Of a DNA stretch of 64,000 nucleotides, positions 11,057 to 24,250 are shown piece after piece. The notes under the pieces are model-generated. The model did no database searches and had not been told where the DNA came from. It worked only from the letters and a program-made list of their open reading frames with translations. A program made the translations under genes and the position numbers. The DNA lies in contig NC_051066.1 of NCBI RefSeq assembly GCF_004664715.2, positions 82,609,735-82,673,734 on the forward strand, in the 5' to 3' direction. Positions within the stretch are counted from its first letter, which is position 1. Every line of letters starts with the position of its first letter. The DNA comes from Peromyscus leucopus (Eukaryota; Chordata; Mammalia; Rodentia; Cricetidae).

Positions 11057-12009
11057 ATGAATGGTAAATATTGTTATTTCTGTTTTAATTATGTAAAACC
11101 AGGTTGAATGAGACTATATAATTGAATTTAAGGTTAGTAATTAATAAATGACAAAAAGCCAACAATCAAATGCATATCTTCTATACTCTAGATAATTTCT
11201 ATTTACACTATATCATAATAAAATACATATTAAGCATTTCATTTGTTACTATTTTTATATGAGAATACCATAATTCTACTTGAGAGTCAGTGAAACTGAG
11301 AAGTGACATGTTGGCTAGTAAACATCTGATATGATCATTCAAAGACCACTTAAAGTTTCAAGGAAGCCATCCCCCTGAAGGTTCAGAGCTCTATATTGAA
11401 AGCTGTTGTTTTTGAGCCCATGAATAATTTGTAGCTTCTCTACTCTTCCATATATGGAATCCTTTGATTAAGGGTCTGATTTAAGGAACTTGCCCTGCAA
11501 TGGACAGTAGGATAGAAATTCTGGGTAATTAACATTTATTGAAGCAATTGAGTATGTAGTTCCACCAACTCCCTCAATATTCTAGCAACATGTCACGATT
11601 TTCTGTTTATTATCTGAACAAAGCCTTAGCCTTTCAGCATAATGGCTGGCTTAGTTAAGCTTGTACTGACAACCCTCTCTCTCTGTATCACTCCTCTCTT
11701 TTGTTATTATCTCTGCATATTCTACATAAAATTTCCTCCTCAAATTCTTGTCTTGATCTGCTTTGGGGAAACCTACTAAAAGACAATCATATTAGGAATT
11801 ATTGTGTCCAAATTATATCATTGTATCTATCCATTCAGCAATGTAACAAATCAAGCATGGTCACACATACCATAATCCAAGCTTTGAGGCTGGAGCAGGA
11901 GAATTTGGGGGCTTGAAAACAGCACAATCTACGTAGTAAGAGTCTGTGTCTAGAAAAAAAGCCAGAAATAATATAATACTAGTTACTGGTTAGGTATTTC
12001 AATCTCACA
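11057..12009. other. Unique sequence around a degenerate B1-like monomer
   Basis: 11850-11968 resembles a decayed plus-strand B1 ('caagcatggtcacacatacc', 'ggctggagcaggagaat', 'ctgtgtctagaaaaaaa'). Nothing else is recognised. Confidence 0.4.
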
Positions 12010-12112
12010 TAGAGTGCTTCAAGGCTTTTACCTTATTTAATTGTTATAGCAAACCTGTGAGAATATAAAATAGAATTGTTCTCAGTTTATGACAGAATTT
12101 GAGACTTGGATA
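12010..12112 (-). mobile_element. MIR-like remnant (reversed)
   Basis: 'ttaccttatttaattgttatagcaaacctgtgag' pattern followed by 'cagtttatgacagaatttgagacttgg'. It follows the reversed MIR core order but is strongly diverged. Confidence 0.4.
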
Positions 12113-15100
12113 TGAATTTTAGAAAAAATACATGGTATAATTTTAACAAGCTTCAAGGATTAACTCTTCAGTGTCTGGGGTCCAGTTCTGCTTGGACTCC
12201 CAGCCAGGAAATGGACAAGAAGATTCTGAAGACAAGGAAGCTACTTGTCAAAGGGAGGTTTCTGCAAGGCAAGAAGAAGTGTTTTTCCTTAATGGATTCA
12301 GCCAGCACTTCTTAAATCCTCCATCATCCTGGCCCCCAATCCTTTCAGGGACTCAGAAACAGCACTTAGTATGAGTGTCAGTTTGCATGTGCAAAATCTC
12401 TGCCAAAGCCACGAATTCTAGAAAATCGTAGCTGTCTCTAGTTCCTTTAAAGGAAAAAGACTTGATTAGAATAAAACAACTATTCTGAAAATAGCTCTGG
12501 CCCATTTGTTCAAATAATTAAGCACATTGATGAGGTTATTTTATGAGTGAAATTACATATTTTGACAAATTGGTCTGTTCAATTTGGCTTGTCTATGTTC
12601 TTATTCTCTTTCCTGCTTTCCTTTCATGTCCATTATTGCTATGCTGCTACTTCTCAGTGTTTTCTCAAAGCAAATATTTCCACATCATTTTTTTCCATTT
12701 ATAAATTCACACCTAGAAGAACTCTATCAGTTTCATTTCAAGAATATATTTGCTATATGCTATCTCCTAATTGGTGATGACCATTTTTCTTCTGACTTCC
12801 AACTCCTTTCATCATTTTTTTTCTTAAACATCCTTTATATGTCTTGCATTTTGGTGCTGATGCAGCCCATGAGTGAAACAGAAGAAAAATGATTATGACA
12901 CATGCAGAGGAAGGAAAATTATTGCTACCTTAAGAAGGGACAGTACTGTAAACTGCTTGGCTAGGTTTAAAAATGATTTATTTTAGGGAGTTGTCCCTTT
13001 GTCTAGGGAAAAGCATCTTTCTGTGTTAGGCTATGAAAGCAGTTTTCCATGCTTTATTCTAGTCAGTCTGGCTTGGTATATATAAGGGAGATTCAGCTTA
13101 GTAAATATAAAAAGAACTCAGGAATTTAACCCTGTTGATCATTACTTGGGAGGGGCAAATTGGAGGTTGAGGAACTCAAGGCTTGTAGAAGATGGATGGG
13201 AAAAGACCGTATGAGAACAAAAATGTGTTGTAACAAAGTGAAAATAAAAGAAATTTAAAATATGATGAGAGGAATTCGGTGAGCTCATCCTGGTGATTAT
13301 CTGGGGGAACATACTAGAGAATGAAGCCTTATCCTCAAAATAAAGCCTTTACCTCTTATATTCTCTAATCAAACTCCTTTCTGTAAGTTCTACACAGTAG
13401 TTGCATACATTTTACCTGGTGTTAACAATATTTTGAGAACTAAAGAAGACATGACAGTGTTCTGTGTGGGGAACCAAGAGATGAAAAGACAACTCTAACA
13501 AGATGCGTGCAGATGAATGGAGTGTTCAGTAAGAACAAACAGCAGAGTACAAGCTATGAAGAGAATCCTCTATCCCACAGACCACTGCAAGAAACAATTC
13601 CTGAAGACTGAGTTTGAAAAACACAAGTGGGTGCTTCTGTCATCTCCTGCTTTGAGTTTTCTGAGGTTTTGATGGCATATCCCTTGCAATTTTTTATGTG
13701 TTCTTCCAAGGTTCTACTCAACCTTGCTGACTCCTCTTGCAATGGTTTGCCACTTAACATTTTCCCTGCCTCTACATTACCTCCATCTTGTCACATTCCT
13801 CTAACTACAAGACCACTTGCATGCTATCTTGAAGCACAAACCCAACCTTCATTGAAAGTTAATTCTTGTTTATCCTTTGAACATTAATTCGTATTGCTTC
13901 CTTAGGATGCTCTTTCCTTGAAGCCCTCTTCTTTAGTACATACTATGTACTTGCAAACTCATAATGGATTGTATGAGTTCTTGATTAGTATCTGCACTTC
14001 CCTCTAGTACCACAGTTCCACTAACAGGAATTGATGAGCATTTCATCCTTGAGTGTTGTCCATTGATGACCACATCCCAGACCCCCAACAAACATTGCTA
14101 GAGGAAGGGAAAAGTGCAGAAGAAAGGAAGGCAAGGCGTCATAAAGGCAATATATGTATCATAGACTGAGATGAGAGTGTTTTGTAGAGCCAAGCTTTGC
14201 AAAATTTAGAGTTTACTGTCTGATGTTCTTGTAAGACAAACATTTGTATCTGGGTTTCAGAAGGACTGAGGTATCCTGTTCCAGGGACATTAAGTTCTTG
14301 AAAAAGGTAAGACTGGCAAAATTGTACTAAAGGAAATCATTTACTTATCATTTGAGCTTTATCTAGTAACCATGATGTAGTGGTGCTGAGTATATTCAGT
14401 TAATTTGAATTACCATTCTTGGGTTTGTGGATAGGTGCATGTCTGTGCTTGTGTGTACGTATATGTGCCTATAAAGAAGGGAGTTCAGCCTCTCCAGCTG
14501 GAATCATGTAACACCAAGTGTGAGCCACAGTACAAAAAAAAAATCCAAATTTGCTTTAAAAAAACAGAATAATTTATCAAAACCCAGGATCAAAAGTCTT
14601 AACCTAATGATCTCACTGTACTTTCCAAATTTCATTTCCAAGATTAATCGAATCTTTCAAGCCTCTAGCTGATGATTAAAATACTTTATCCCAGGACACT
14701 ACTTGTAAATTGTAATCCAGCTTAGAAATCTTAACATAATTTCACTACATGGAAGCTATATATTATTGGACAAGCTACTAAACTAATTCAAGCCATACTT
14801 TCTCTATGTTTAAATTTCTGGGCCAAGGCCTTCAATGGGTCCTACATGGCATGATGAAAGGACAACTATAACAGAGACAAAGCTTAAATGTTTCCTGACA
14901 CTTTTGTCAGAATACCCCCCACCCCGCTATCATGTTTCTTTCCTTCCTTTTGAGCTCCTGCCAGAAGAATAATGGTTCATCTAGCTTTATCTATTATTCT
15001 ACTGTGCAGGTAGACTGGCTTTTATAATGTAAAAGATAGATAAAAAGGATGTTTGGTAATATTTCTTTAATTGACCCCCCCCAGTGGAATCAAATGTCAG

Positions 15101-15382
15101 GGCTGACATTTAGGAGCAGCTTCAAATAAAAAGGGCTGGAGGGAATCATTTTTATGTGTTCAGAATTCTGAGTAACACAGAGAATGGAAAACTCTGGAGC
15201 CTAAGGCGTGTTTGGTGTGTGGTGGTGCAGCATTTCTGAATGACTGTACCATTTAGAATCATGCCTAGCAAAGGAATAAAAGGGAAGCAGTTGCTCCAGC
15301 TTCTCCTTTGAGCCCTACTTCCTTTCTTTTCTTTTGGTAAGCTTTTAGGGTAGGGCATAGTATCATATCATAATATGTTGTG
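12113..15382. other. Mostly unique DNA
   Basis: No supported gene. 13118-13255 may be a very old B1-like monomer ('attacttgggaggggcaaattgg', A-rich end). 13620-13960 is C/T-rich and may hold L2 debris. The overlapping open frames of 60-102 codons here have no features. Confidence 0.45.
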
Positions 15383-15772
15383 ATGGTTAGTCTTGGTTGT
15401 CAATTGCCATACCTGTGAACAGGGAATCCCAATTGAAGAATTACCTCCATCGGATTGGCCCGTGTATATGTCTGTCAAGTATTTCTGTGATGGCTAATTG
15501 ATTTAGAAGGACCAATCCTACTATGCCTAGTATCATCCCTAGGCAGGTGGGCCTGAGTTTTGTAAGAAAGATAGCTCAAATTGAGTCTGGGCAAAAGCCC
15601 GTGAGCATTGTTTCTCCATAGTTTCTACTTCAAGTACTTGACTTTAGTTTCTGCCTTGGCTTGTCTAGTTGTCAGAGTGTAATCTGTAAAATAAAATAAA
15701 CCCTTACCTCCCCCAAGTTGCTATTGTTCATGATATTTATCACAACAGAAAAGCAACTAGAACATGTACCTT
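15383..15772 (+). mobile_element. Rodent hAT-like non-autonomous repeat, variant family
   Basis: 'tgatggttagtcttggttgtcaa' start, 'catccctaggcaggtgggcctg' centre, 'ataaaataaacccttacctcc' and 'gctattgttcatgatattt' right part, and 'aagcaactagaaca' end. It is related to the element at 6046-6574 but belongs to another subfamily with different termini. Confidence 0.7.
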
Positions 15773-17863
15773 AATTCTTGTCCCATTTTTACCTTTTCTC
15801 AGAGGAACTTTACCAGCAGAGACCTGCAGGTAGACACCTTTCATTTACAGTTTTTTTCCCCACAACCGGTGGAAAATAGACAAATGGCATATTGTGGCCC
15901 ATTTCATCAGCACTTCTCTCATTCAGAAGCACCATAATTCCCTAAATTGAATTTTGAATGAGATGCTGTACACCAGTCATGGGAACAGAAAATGTATGCA
16001 TACATGGAACCAAGCCTCTTTTCTCAAGCAATTTGTCTTCGCTGTAGCTTGAAATTGCCTTTTAAAGCTGAGTAACAGTCTTAATTCACATGCCAACTGA
16101 TAGTGTGTGGGTATTGAATAGCTTAATGGTCAGTCAGAGGAGAGTTTTATTTTGTAAAAGTAAAATAAGGAGGGAAAATTAGGTGATTATGACACTGGAC
16201 ACTTTCGGCCAGGAAGGGAATTATTTAGTTGAGGTCTGGAATACATGGGTATCATCTTAAAGGTTAAACCTAAAATCACTAAAATAGTGACCCATTTCAT
16301 TCTCTGTTCTGATAACTTCTTATCCTAGGAAGGATTTATTACCTCCTGTCCTTTCACAGATGAGTACTGAACATAAATTAAACATATTAAGTAATATCTC
16401 ATTGCTTATACTTGTTAACTAATAAGTAATAGAGAAATAATTGTGTAATTCAAGTCAGAGTTAGCCAATTTTCTTATCTATTTTTGTCTGTTGAGGTGGA
16501 GCTACACTGTACAGCCCAAGATGACTTTGAAACTGTGACTTAGCCTTTCCCTCCACAGTTCTGCAATTACTGGAACGAACCAATGTGATTTCTAGATCAA
16601 CAGTTGCTGTCCTCTAGATGCTGAGACCTTAATACATTATTTCTGTATTCTTTGATACAGAACTTCTTAAAGCTCTTCATTTGGAAACTATATGGGCACC
16701 AATGTCCGACAGTGCCAGGCAATTTGGAATAAATGAGAATAAAGCTGAGTAACACACACTGAATATATCACTGAAGAAGTCCTGTTCACTAGACCCTGGA
16801 GGTTTGTGTAAAGGCTCGAAAATAATCAAAGCCTGTCTCCTTTCAGTTTTGTGCACAATGGAAATCAATAAAGCTGTAGGTCATATAAGAGTTTTCAATT
16901 CATTTAGAAGCTGGATTTGTTCTCCCAGAGTCTCTTGTCATCAGGTGATATTTTAAGATAGTATATTTAAAGCTTCATAAAGGTTTTGGGTATTTCTATT
17001 TCTGTTTTAAAAACTCCATAATTCTTAATTCATTCATCCATTCAATATATCATTATTGAGTGCTTACTATATACTCTGACACTATACACACTGTGTCTCT
17101 CACTAGATCTACTCATTCCTCATACCATCTCTTCTATGACAAAACCTTTGAAGATGTCATAACAAGCATCATTAACTCCCTCTACATTTATAGAAAAAAT
17201 AGATAGTGCAATTCAAATATATAGCAGTTAATTAAACTGCTTATGTCCACACCTCTAAAACAGTTGGATAGAAATGTGGGACTTTAACTATATAGATTGT
17301 CAGATAGATGTCTTTTAGCTCTAACATTCTTTTTTGACTGAATAGTTACACTCTTAGTGATACCCAGTAGAATAATACTGCAAGATTGTTCAGGACTGAA
17401 GGACACAGGGCTTTCATTTGTAGAATGAAAAAAGTTGGTTGTATTATTTACAGGTCTGTAGTTCTGTTCCACTTCTCTCCAGAGCACTTCTGTGGGCTAT
17501 AAAAGGAGGCTATGCATCTCATATCTCTACTGTGCAACTGAAGGAACAGAGCATATTTGACAAATCTTTTCTGAGGATTTTCCATGTCCTCCCTTACTTT
17601 AAGTGAGGGAGTATGAAGGAAGTATTAGTGACCTGAGCTCTGGTTATAGGGTACTGGGAGTGAGGCTTGATTTCTTCCTTCTATGAACTCAGACAAATTA
17701 TTCAAGCTCTATTTCTTCAACACAAAATTCTGGCAGTATTATTTAGAGGGAGGTGATGGCAATTAGAAGCAAGGATATGGACCAGGAAAAAAAAAATGAA
17801 GGCTGTGATTGAGCTAGAGAGGATGATAGGAGAGAGGTGGATGCTTGTTTTCAAAGAGTGATT
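15773..17863. other. Unique DNA with small ancient repeat traces
   Basis: 16483-16600 resembles a decayed reversed B1 ('actgtacagcccaagatgac', 'gcaattactgga'). 17025-17085 resembles an L2-type end ('attattgagtgcttactata'). No gene is visible. Confidence 0.4.
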
Positions 17864-18182
17864 GGCCAAAGAGATGGCTCAGTTAGTAAAATGCTTGCTC
17901 TCTGCAAGCATAACGATCTAATACGTATGTAAAAGCCAAGCAAGGAAATGAAATATGTAAGCCCAGTTCTGGGGACAGTGGAGGGGATGGCAGGAGGATT
18001 CTCATAGATCTCTGACTAGCTTGTCTAGCCAATCAAGTGAGTTCTGGGTTCAGTGAGAAACACTTTTTTAAAAAAATGGTGTAGAGTAATTGTGAAGATG
18101 TGTTGATTTCTAGCATCAACATGCATACACACATGTGCATGTGTGCATACACACACACACACACACACACTCACATATACAC
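17864..18182 (+). mobile_element. B4 SINE with CA-rich tail
   Basis: tRNA-like head 'agagatggctcagttagtaaa', then a B1-like half ('ggcaggaggattctcatag', 'gagttctgggttcagtgag', A-run at 18063), then 'acatgcatacacacatgtgc' and a pure AC tract (about 18150-18171). Head-B1-CA tail order identifies a rodent B4 in sense orientation. Confidence 0.7.
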
Positions 18183-18760
18183 TATGTATAAACACAAAAT
18201 ATAATAGCATACATTGACATCTGTAAGTATATATGTGCAAATGACATAAAAAGACTCTCCATGCAAACTTTAAAAATGACTAAGGAGAGATTATCTGTAA
18301 AGCATGTGGAGTGGATCCAGGATGAGAAGAAGCAATTGGCCACTCAAGGTTCTTACTTTATCAAGCAAGAAATCAATTGTCAAACCAGTCTTCAAGTTCA
18401 TGGACCTGTGGATGTAAAGATTGAACCTCTTAGGTTAATCCACTGCTGTGAATGCCCAGTCAGATGTAAGAAAGCTGGAAATTTTGAGAAAAGGTCTGAA
18501 AATAATCGAAGGCTAAGGCCTCTAATTCCAGCTTGTAGGAAGCATGACAGTGTGAGCCCATTAATAGAAGAGAGTATTCTTTTTGTTTTGCCCTCTCTGT
18601 TTACTCAAGCAGTTCAATATCCACTTCCCTCTTTGACCTGTTCTTTTTTCTCTGTGTGTGCATTTCGCCTTTTTATTTCTTTTTCCAACCATTAATCTTT
18701 TTTATACCTTATAATATTTTCTCCTGTTAATGAAATAAACAGCCTGAGTATAGGAAGGAG
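18183..18760. other. Unique sequence with a 144-codon open frame
   Basis: An uninterrupted plus-strand frame covers 18261-18695. The predicted peptide is mildly basic in its first two thirds, with three cysteines near residues 62-69, and ends in a phenylalanine-rich stretch that merely follows T-rich DNA. I recognise no domain, and there is no splice-site context or promoter I can defend. Most likely a chance frame. Confidence 0.25.
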
Positions 18761-19330
18761 CAAAGCCCAGTGGTGGGAATATGTGGCAGAGGAACAGGAG
18801 GCAAAGGAAGAGTCTGTTTTGGTCTCTTTCCTTTTGACTCCAAGCCGAGCTTCTCTCAGGACTGGGGAAAGGCCAAACGGGCCTGTAACTTATGGATCAA
18901 GAATGGAAGAAAATGCATTGGCAGAAAGGCAAGGTGCTCTGCATCCAAATGAGCTTGAGCCTCATCGTGGGAGGCCTGGAAGGGGATCAAAAGCTCTCAC
19001 AGCTGATGCTCCTATGCAGGCTCAGTCTTTGACACTGAACATGCAGAGAACCAGAGTATGTTGAATCCCCAGCCCCAGGGGACATAGGGCTATCGCCCTT
19101 ATATTCTGTGAGGGTAGAAGAAGAGGTCCCTGGCCAGATGTGGGAGGGAATTGTTTGTCCAGTGAAGGACTGGTCCAGGCTCCCAGAGAAATCTTAGAAG
19201 GCCCCATTGGGTGGTACATTGGGACTCAAAAGCTTTGCCTCCGATTGTGTTTTCACAGAAAAACACAAACAGTTTCACATCTTCTCTCAAGCCTTGCTAC
19301 TAATCAATACCCATGTTTAGACTGCTACTA
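18761..19330. other. GC-richer repeat-free block of unknown role
   Basis: Base composition is clearly less AT-rich than on either side. No transposon is recognised. Open frames occur on both strands (18783-19064 plus; 19022-19219 and 19099-19290 minus), none with a known motif. It could be a non-coding exon, an old processed sequence or simply unique DNA. Confidence 0.35.
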
Positions 19331-19761
19331 AAATAAGCACTGCCTTTGTTGATTGGGAAAATCATTCTAATAGGGCGGTAGTGCCCAATGACAGGAACAG
19401 AAACAGGAAGGGAACAATGATGATCTGTTTCAGGAAGAGCCCTCTTCATGCTTGGATCTTCCTGCTTCATTCTCTATAGCTGCTCTCTGATTCTCAGATT
19501 CAGAAACAATCATGAACCCACAGAACTTTTAATAAGACTACACACATACAAATACATGAACAGCATGTAGCTTCACATGCACCCACACACACATGTCCAC
19601 ACATGTATACTTATTTACTCAAGCAGACATGTATAATCTCACATCAATACATTTCATATGAAACAAACGGCAAAATCCCATTGATGTCAAGAACTTAAGC
19701 ATCCTCCACAATTCTTAGTTAAAAAAAAAAGGAACTCTGCAGTACACTAGGTACTGCCCTG
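19331..19761. other. Unique sequence with CA-rich stretch
   Basis: 19540-19610 is rich in ACAC and ATGT. Nothing else is recognised. Confidence 0.5.
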
Positions 19762-20165
19762 CCTTACTCAGCATTGTATCACTGTGACACAATTAAGGTA
19801 ATAGCTCATAAAGAGAAGAGGATGATTTGGCTCACTCTTGTCAAGGTTCCAGCCCATGCTTTGTTAATCTCCTTTTTTTTTTTGGTCTCTGGTAGAGGGC
19901 ATTGTGAAAATGAAAGGCAGAATGTGATAGAACACACTGCTTACATTATGAGCCAGGGAGCAAGAGAAAGAGATGAGTTTGATGCCCCAGCATCTTAAAA
20001 CTCTCTTGCAGGGGCATTTTCAAATGACCTAGGGATCCCCATGGAAACCTGCCTTCCATGGATTTCACCCTTTCCCACTAGTGCCAACCTTAGGGACCAA
20101 ATCTTTAAATCATAGACCTTTGGGAACATTTATATCCAAACTATTTCAAACCTTTTCTTCCATGC
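19762..20165 (-). mobile_element. MaLR-type LTR (MST/THE1-like order), reversed
   Basis: 'tcagcattgtatcactgtgac', 'gatgatttggctcactcttg', 'gagccagggagcaagagaaag' and 'ctttgggaacatttatatccaaac' occur in the order of a reversed MaLR LTR. Diverged. No internal region is attached, so it behaves as a solo LTR. A T-run interrupts it near 19875. Confidence 0.55.
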
Positions 20166-21981
20166 TTCCATCAACAGGTATCCTCTACTGAGTGACAGCT
20201 GTGTCTCAGTTGACCTGCTGGGACTCCTCGGGTCATTCATAGAAGGAGAAGTCTTTATCTTGTCATTTGTAGCCAAGGTTCTTTTATTCAAAACTACCCT
20301 GTATATCTATATATTTCTAGCCAATTTGAATGGGATCATTTTGTAAATATATTTAATATAGAATAAATAAATATCTATCTGTAAAAGTTAGGTGGTGGGG
20401 AGCACTTTGTCCAATCCACCCCACCCTTAACTCTGACCATGACTGTCTCTTTCTAACTCTTCAAGCATTTCAAGAGATTTCAGGGTTTTGTTTTGTTTCT
20501 TTTTCACTATTCCTTAGGTCAGCAGATAACGATCCAAAGAAGAGTGGAAAATAAAGTCTCCCCTTTCCGTGTTTTAGAACACTGCTGATGCAGGCCAGGG
20601 TATTTTACTGTTTTCCAAAGGGAGCAAAAACAGCTCAGAGCCTAGCCTTTCCTAACCTCCACCATTGGAATTCCTTTGCTTTTCTCTACTACAAATAGAA
20701 ACACCATTTCTAGATCAATATAAGAGCAAAACCTATCTCTCACTAATATTTTTTTTATCTTATTTCAGGTTCATAGAACATCACAGCTATGTCATGTCTA
20801 AGGTCTAAGGTATAAAGGTACTGAGCAATGGATAACTGTTAAAGCAAATTCAGTGAAGCCTAAAGCCATTCATGTCTGTGCAATGAATTTCTTCACACAC
20901 TGTGGTCCAGCACTGAGATTTAGAGAGAAGGTGAGAAAGATTGATCCTTAGGTGCAGGTCACCAGCAGGCACGTCTCCAGAATGGACGTTTACAGCTGGC
21001 AGGATATTCATCCATTTCTTTCACTGTTCACTGGCATGCTTTGCATTGAGTGATGGTCATATGATTCTCTCTGGACTAAGGGAAATATATATTTGAGTAA
21101 TAAGCATATCACTTCTAGACTGAAGCAGCTAAGACTTTGTGTAGAAATGGCATAGTTATCAAGGCTTGAGATAAGCCTCCAAAGAAAAGAGAGCACATGA
21201 AATTCCATAAAAACAAGTCGTACACCATTGCTTCATTGTTTTACATAGACTCCAGGCCCACTTTGTGGGCACAGCAAATCCTAGCTCACTTAGCTTGAGT
21301 AATCATCGGAAAGTTTTCCTGAGCCTTATAGCAGGTTTTTAGTAGGTATGCTCAGCTTAAAAAAAGTCTTTTAAGCAAAAAGGAAAGAGTGAGTAGAAAA
21401 TTTGGACAGTTGTGTTCCTTGGAATTATGTAGAGCTACTGAGTCCTCAGGGACCTTCATCATCTCCTGGTTCCATTCTTACTATATATCTAAGTTCATTT
21501 TCATGCAGAGACAAAAAAAAAAGCTTAATAGAGAAATGTCATATCCTTAATTCTCAGGCAGACTGAACAGATGCCATGGAGAGTGATAGACTGCTACAAA
21601 CTTGGTGTGGCATCTGGAATTGAAAATGTAACTGTAACGAGCAGATATTCTCTATGGAGACGTCCTGTCCCTATCCAGGCTGCAGGTCCCAGACCGTATT
21701 TTGTTGCTCATCAGAAACTTCCCTTGCATGAGAATTAGTTTTCTACTCAGACTTATGGATGTGATCAGGTTGTTTCCTTTCTTCCACATCTCTTCAAGAA
21801 GAGTTATCAAATGTCATTAATGAATCTTTGCTGGCCTCTCTGCATGTGTTATACCTACCACAGACTACAAAAACGTCCTTGTCATTGTATTTTGTGCATG
21901 TGACCTCTTATTTTTAACAAGGGGTCCAGTCAGAGGCATATAATATACAACTTTAAGGGAACAAAGAACTCAGAAATGATG
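20166..21981. other. Non-repetitive sequence
   Basis: No supported gene or transposon. AT-rich runs lie near 20300-20380. Confidence 0.45.
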
Positions 21982-22160
21982 ATTCAGAAGCGCTGCCCTG
22001 TACTGCTGCTAGCTGTGTGACCCACAGCTAATCTTACTGCATGGATTGCTCCATCTTCGTTGCCTAGAGGCTAACAATACCATGTACAGGTGGCTGTTTT
22101 GGGAATTCGGTACTCTGTGAACTGCTTCTGACACATACAAAGGACTTGATAGTAACCTCT
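21982..22160 (+). mobile_element. MIR SINE remnant
   Basis: 'tgctgctagctgtgtgaccc' matches the MIR core. It is followed by a decayed 'cctcagttt...' equivalent and 'gaactgcttctgacacatac'. Confidence 0.5.
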
Positions 22161-22184
22161 GCCAAGACCCACAAAAAAAGATCT

Positions 22185-22285
22185 TGCTATTCCATTTCAT
22201 GGGTGAATTATTACAGGGGTGTGAAATAATGTACCTTAAGCCATATAGTGACAGAGCTGGAATGTCACATCTGCTCTGATGACAA
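22185..22285 (-). mobile_element. Second MIR-like remnant, opposite orientation
   Basis: 'accttaagccatatagtgacagagctggaatg' pattern fits the reversed MIR ('aaggtcacacagctagtaag' type). It is adjacent and inverted relative to the plus-strand MIR. Confidence 0.45.
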
Positions 22286-23660
22286 GGTTGGGTAGTAATG
22301 ATAGCAACTATGTATCTGCAAAGCCTGAAATATCAGGTTGAACCACTTGAAGTAATGATTCATTTTTGTCCCAAATTAAAAGAAAGAATATAGCAGCCGG
22401 GCATATGGAAACATTCTGATACCAGGAGAATTTCCAGCCAAAGTTCCACATTAGCAAATAAATATAGTTTGTGCTAGAAAGAAAACATTATTTTGTAACT
22501 TAACTTACTTTTTGGTATTCAGAAAATGCAACATAAAGCTATCAAGAAACATTGCAATTAATGGACATTAATTTAGCTCTCTGTGTCTCTGGCTATGCTT
22601 GAGGGTGGCTTTATCTTATGGATTTATTTTTTTCCCCCGAGGAAAATGGCAGTAGGAGTGTTACAAACAACTTCATGAACTGTTTCAGTCCAACTGTACT
22701 CCAGATGGAACAGTACCCCATTGACTCTAGGAGGCCCGAAGGATTATGTTTACATGGTATCAAAGAGGAGACCATTCCGAGAAGTCATGCTGTGCTTTAC
22801 ACAGTTTTGGAAGAGGCTGTAAATTCCAGAACACTGTGTATTTTTTTTTCTGGGTAACCACAAACAATCTGATGCTTTACTACAAAGAGCAAGACATTCT
22901 ATTTTGATTAAATTGAAACCATTCTTTGTACCACAGAGTCTCATAGAGGATTTTACTGCCTCTGCCTTTAATGTCTGCTTAATAAAAATCACATATTTAA
23001 TTATTTAAAACAGCCAAGAGCCAATAAGGGATTTGCTGACCCGGAGCTTAAAGCTTAAAAATCCAATTTGCCTTCTTCCATTGCTAGCAGACCAAGCCCA
23101 GATAGAGGGTTACAGAAACAAATGATGCTGTAGAGTCATTTTAAAGAGTCAGGAGCCTTGGTTCACAGACTCTCATCCACACCTGAATGGCATGAATTTC
23201 ATTCTTGATGTTATCACAAGTGACAGTCCCCCAAGTTTTCACATCTCATCTATCTCCAGATTCATTACCTCTTTGAATTGTTAGTGTAATGTATTGAGTT
23301 TTGGAAATTTCCACTGAGAGTTTTATCCTCAGGCAAGCTACAGATTAACTCATCTTCAGCTGTTATACTAGCTGGAAAGACTTGCTGGAGAGTGAGCTGA
23401 TTCATAAGGATATCTATATTCCTGAAACAAACATGCATTCACTTCAAACAGAAAGAGGTATTTGGATGGTTGGAAGCTAATTAGAGGTTTGGGCTGTTTA
23501 TACAAATGTGAAAACTCACTGCTTACCCAACATGGGGGTACAGATCACTTACCTAAACTTGCAGTTGGGTCATCTGTGGGATTATATCAAGGGAGGAAAG
23601 ACAATCAGAACAACAGAGCTTACAATACTGGAACCCAACTGTGAAAGATCTTACTTCTTT
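22286..23660. other. Unique sequence
   Basis: No exon is recognised. 22970-23110 is repeat-free and rich in 'taatta' and 'tttaattattta' type motifs. Confidence 0.4.
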
Positions 23661-24250
23661 CTTAATAATTTTATTATTTGCAAAGTTCATACATTTACAC
23701 CATGTATTTACCCATCCCCACCTCTTTCCAATCCCCACAGGGACCCATCAGCCCATCTCCCTCTATACTTCATGTCATTATACTATTATTTTATTATTTT
23801 TTTCAAATTTCTATTATTATCATTATATTATTATCTTCCTAAGCCTAATTAGTGTGAGTGGATTTACGGATGTGAGGCCACACACTGGGACATGTTCCAT
23901 ATACCAGTGTCCCTTTACCACTTTTTCCCCAAAGAAAAGTGACTATCTTTCCACAGCCATCAACTTCCAATAGCACCTCAGTTAGGGGTGATGCCTTGGG
24001 AAGTTTTGCACATTTGGCTTTGTACACATCATGTGCTGTAAATCCCAGCTAGTGTGAGTTGGTGTGTGCATTAGCCATGTCATGTCCAGAAAACAGCGTT
24101 TCTCCCATCCTTTGGTTCTTATATTCTTTTAGACCATCTTTTTTTCTGAGATTTTTTTCTCTGGGTCTTGAATGGGCACAGGTTAATATAGATAACGGCT
24201 CTATGCTGAGCATTCACACTCACTTCAGTACAATAAGGTTTACCATTTAG
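23661..24250 (-). mobile_element. Old L1 3' UTR fragment (Lx-like)
   Basis: 'gcaaagttcatacatttacacc' lead, then 'agtgtccctttacc', 'ccatcaacttccaatagcacctcagttaggggtgatg'-type sequence, 'gtcatgtccagaaaacagcg' and 'cctttggttcttatattctttt'. This is the same reversed 3' UTR order as at 912-1420. Confidence 0.65.
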
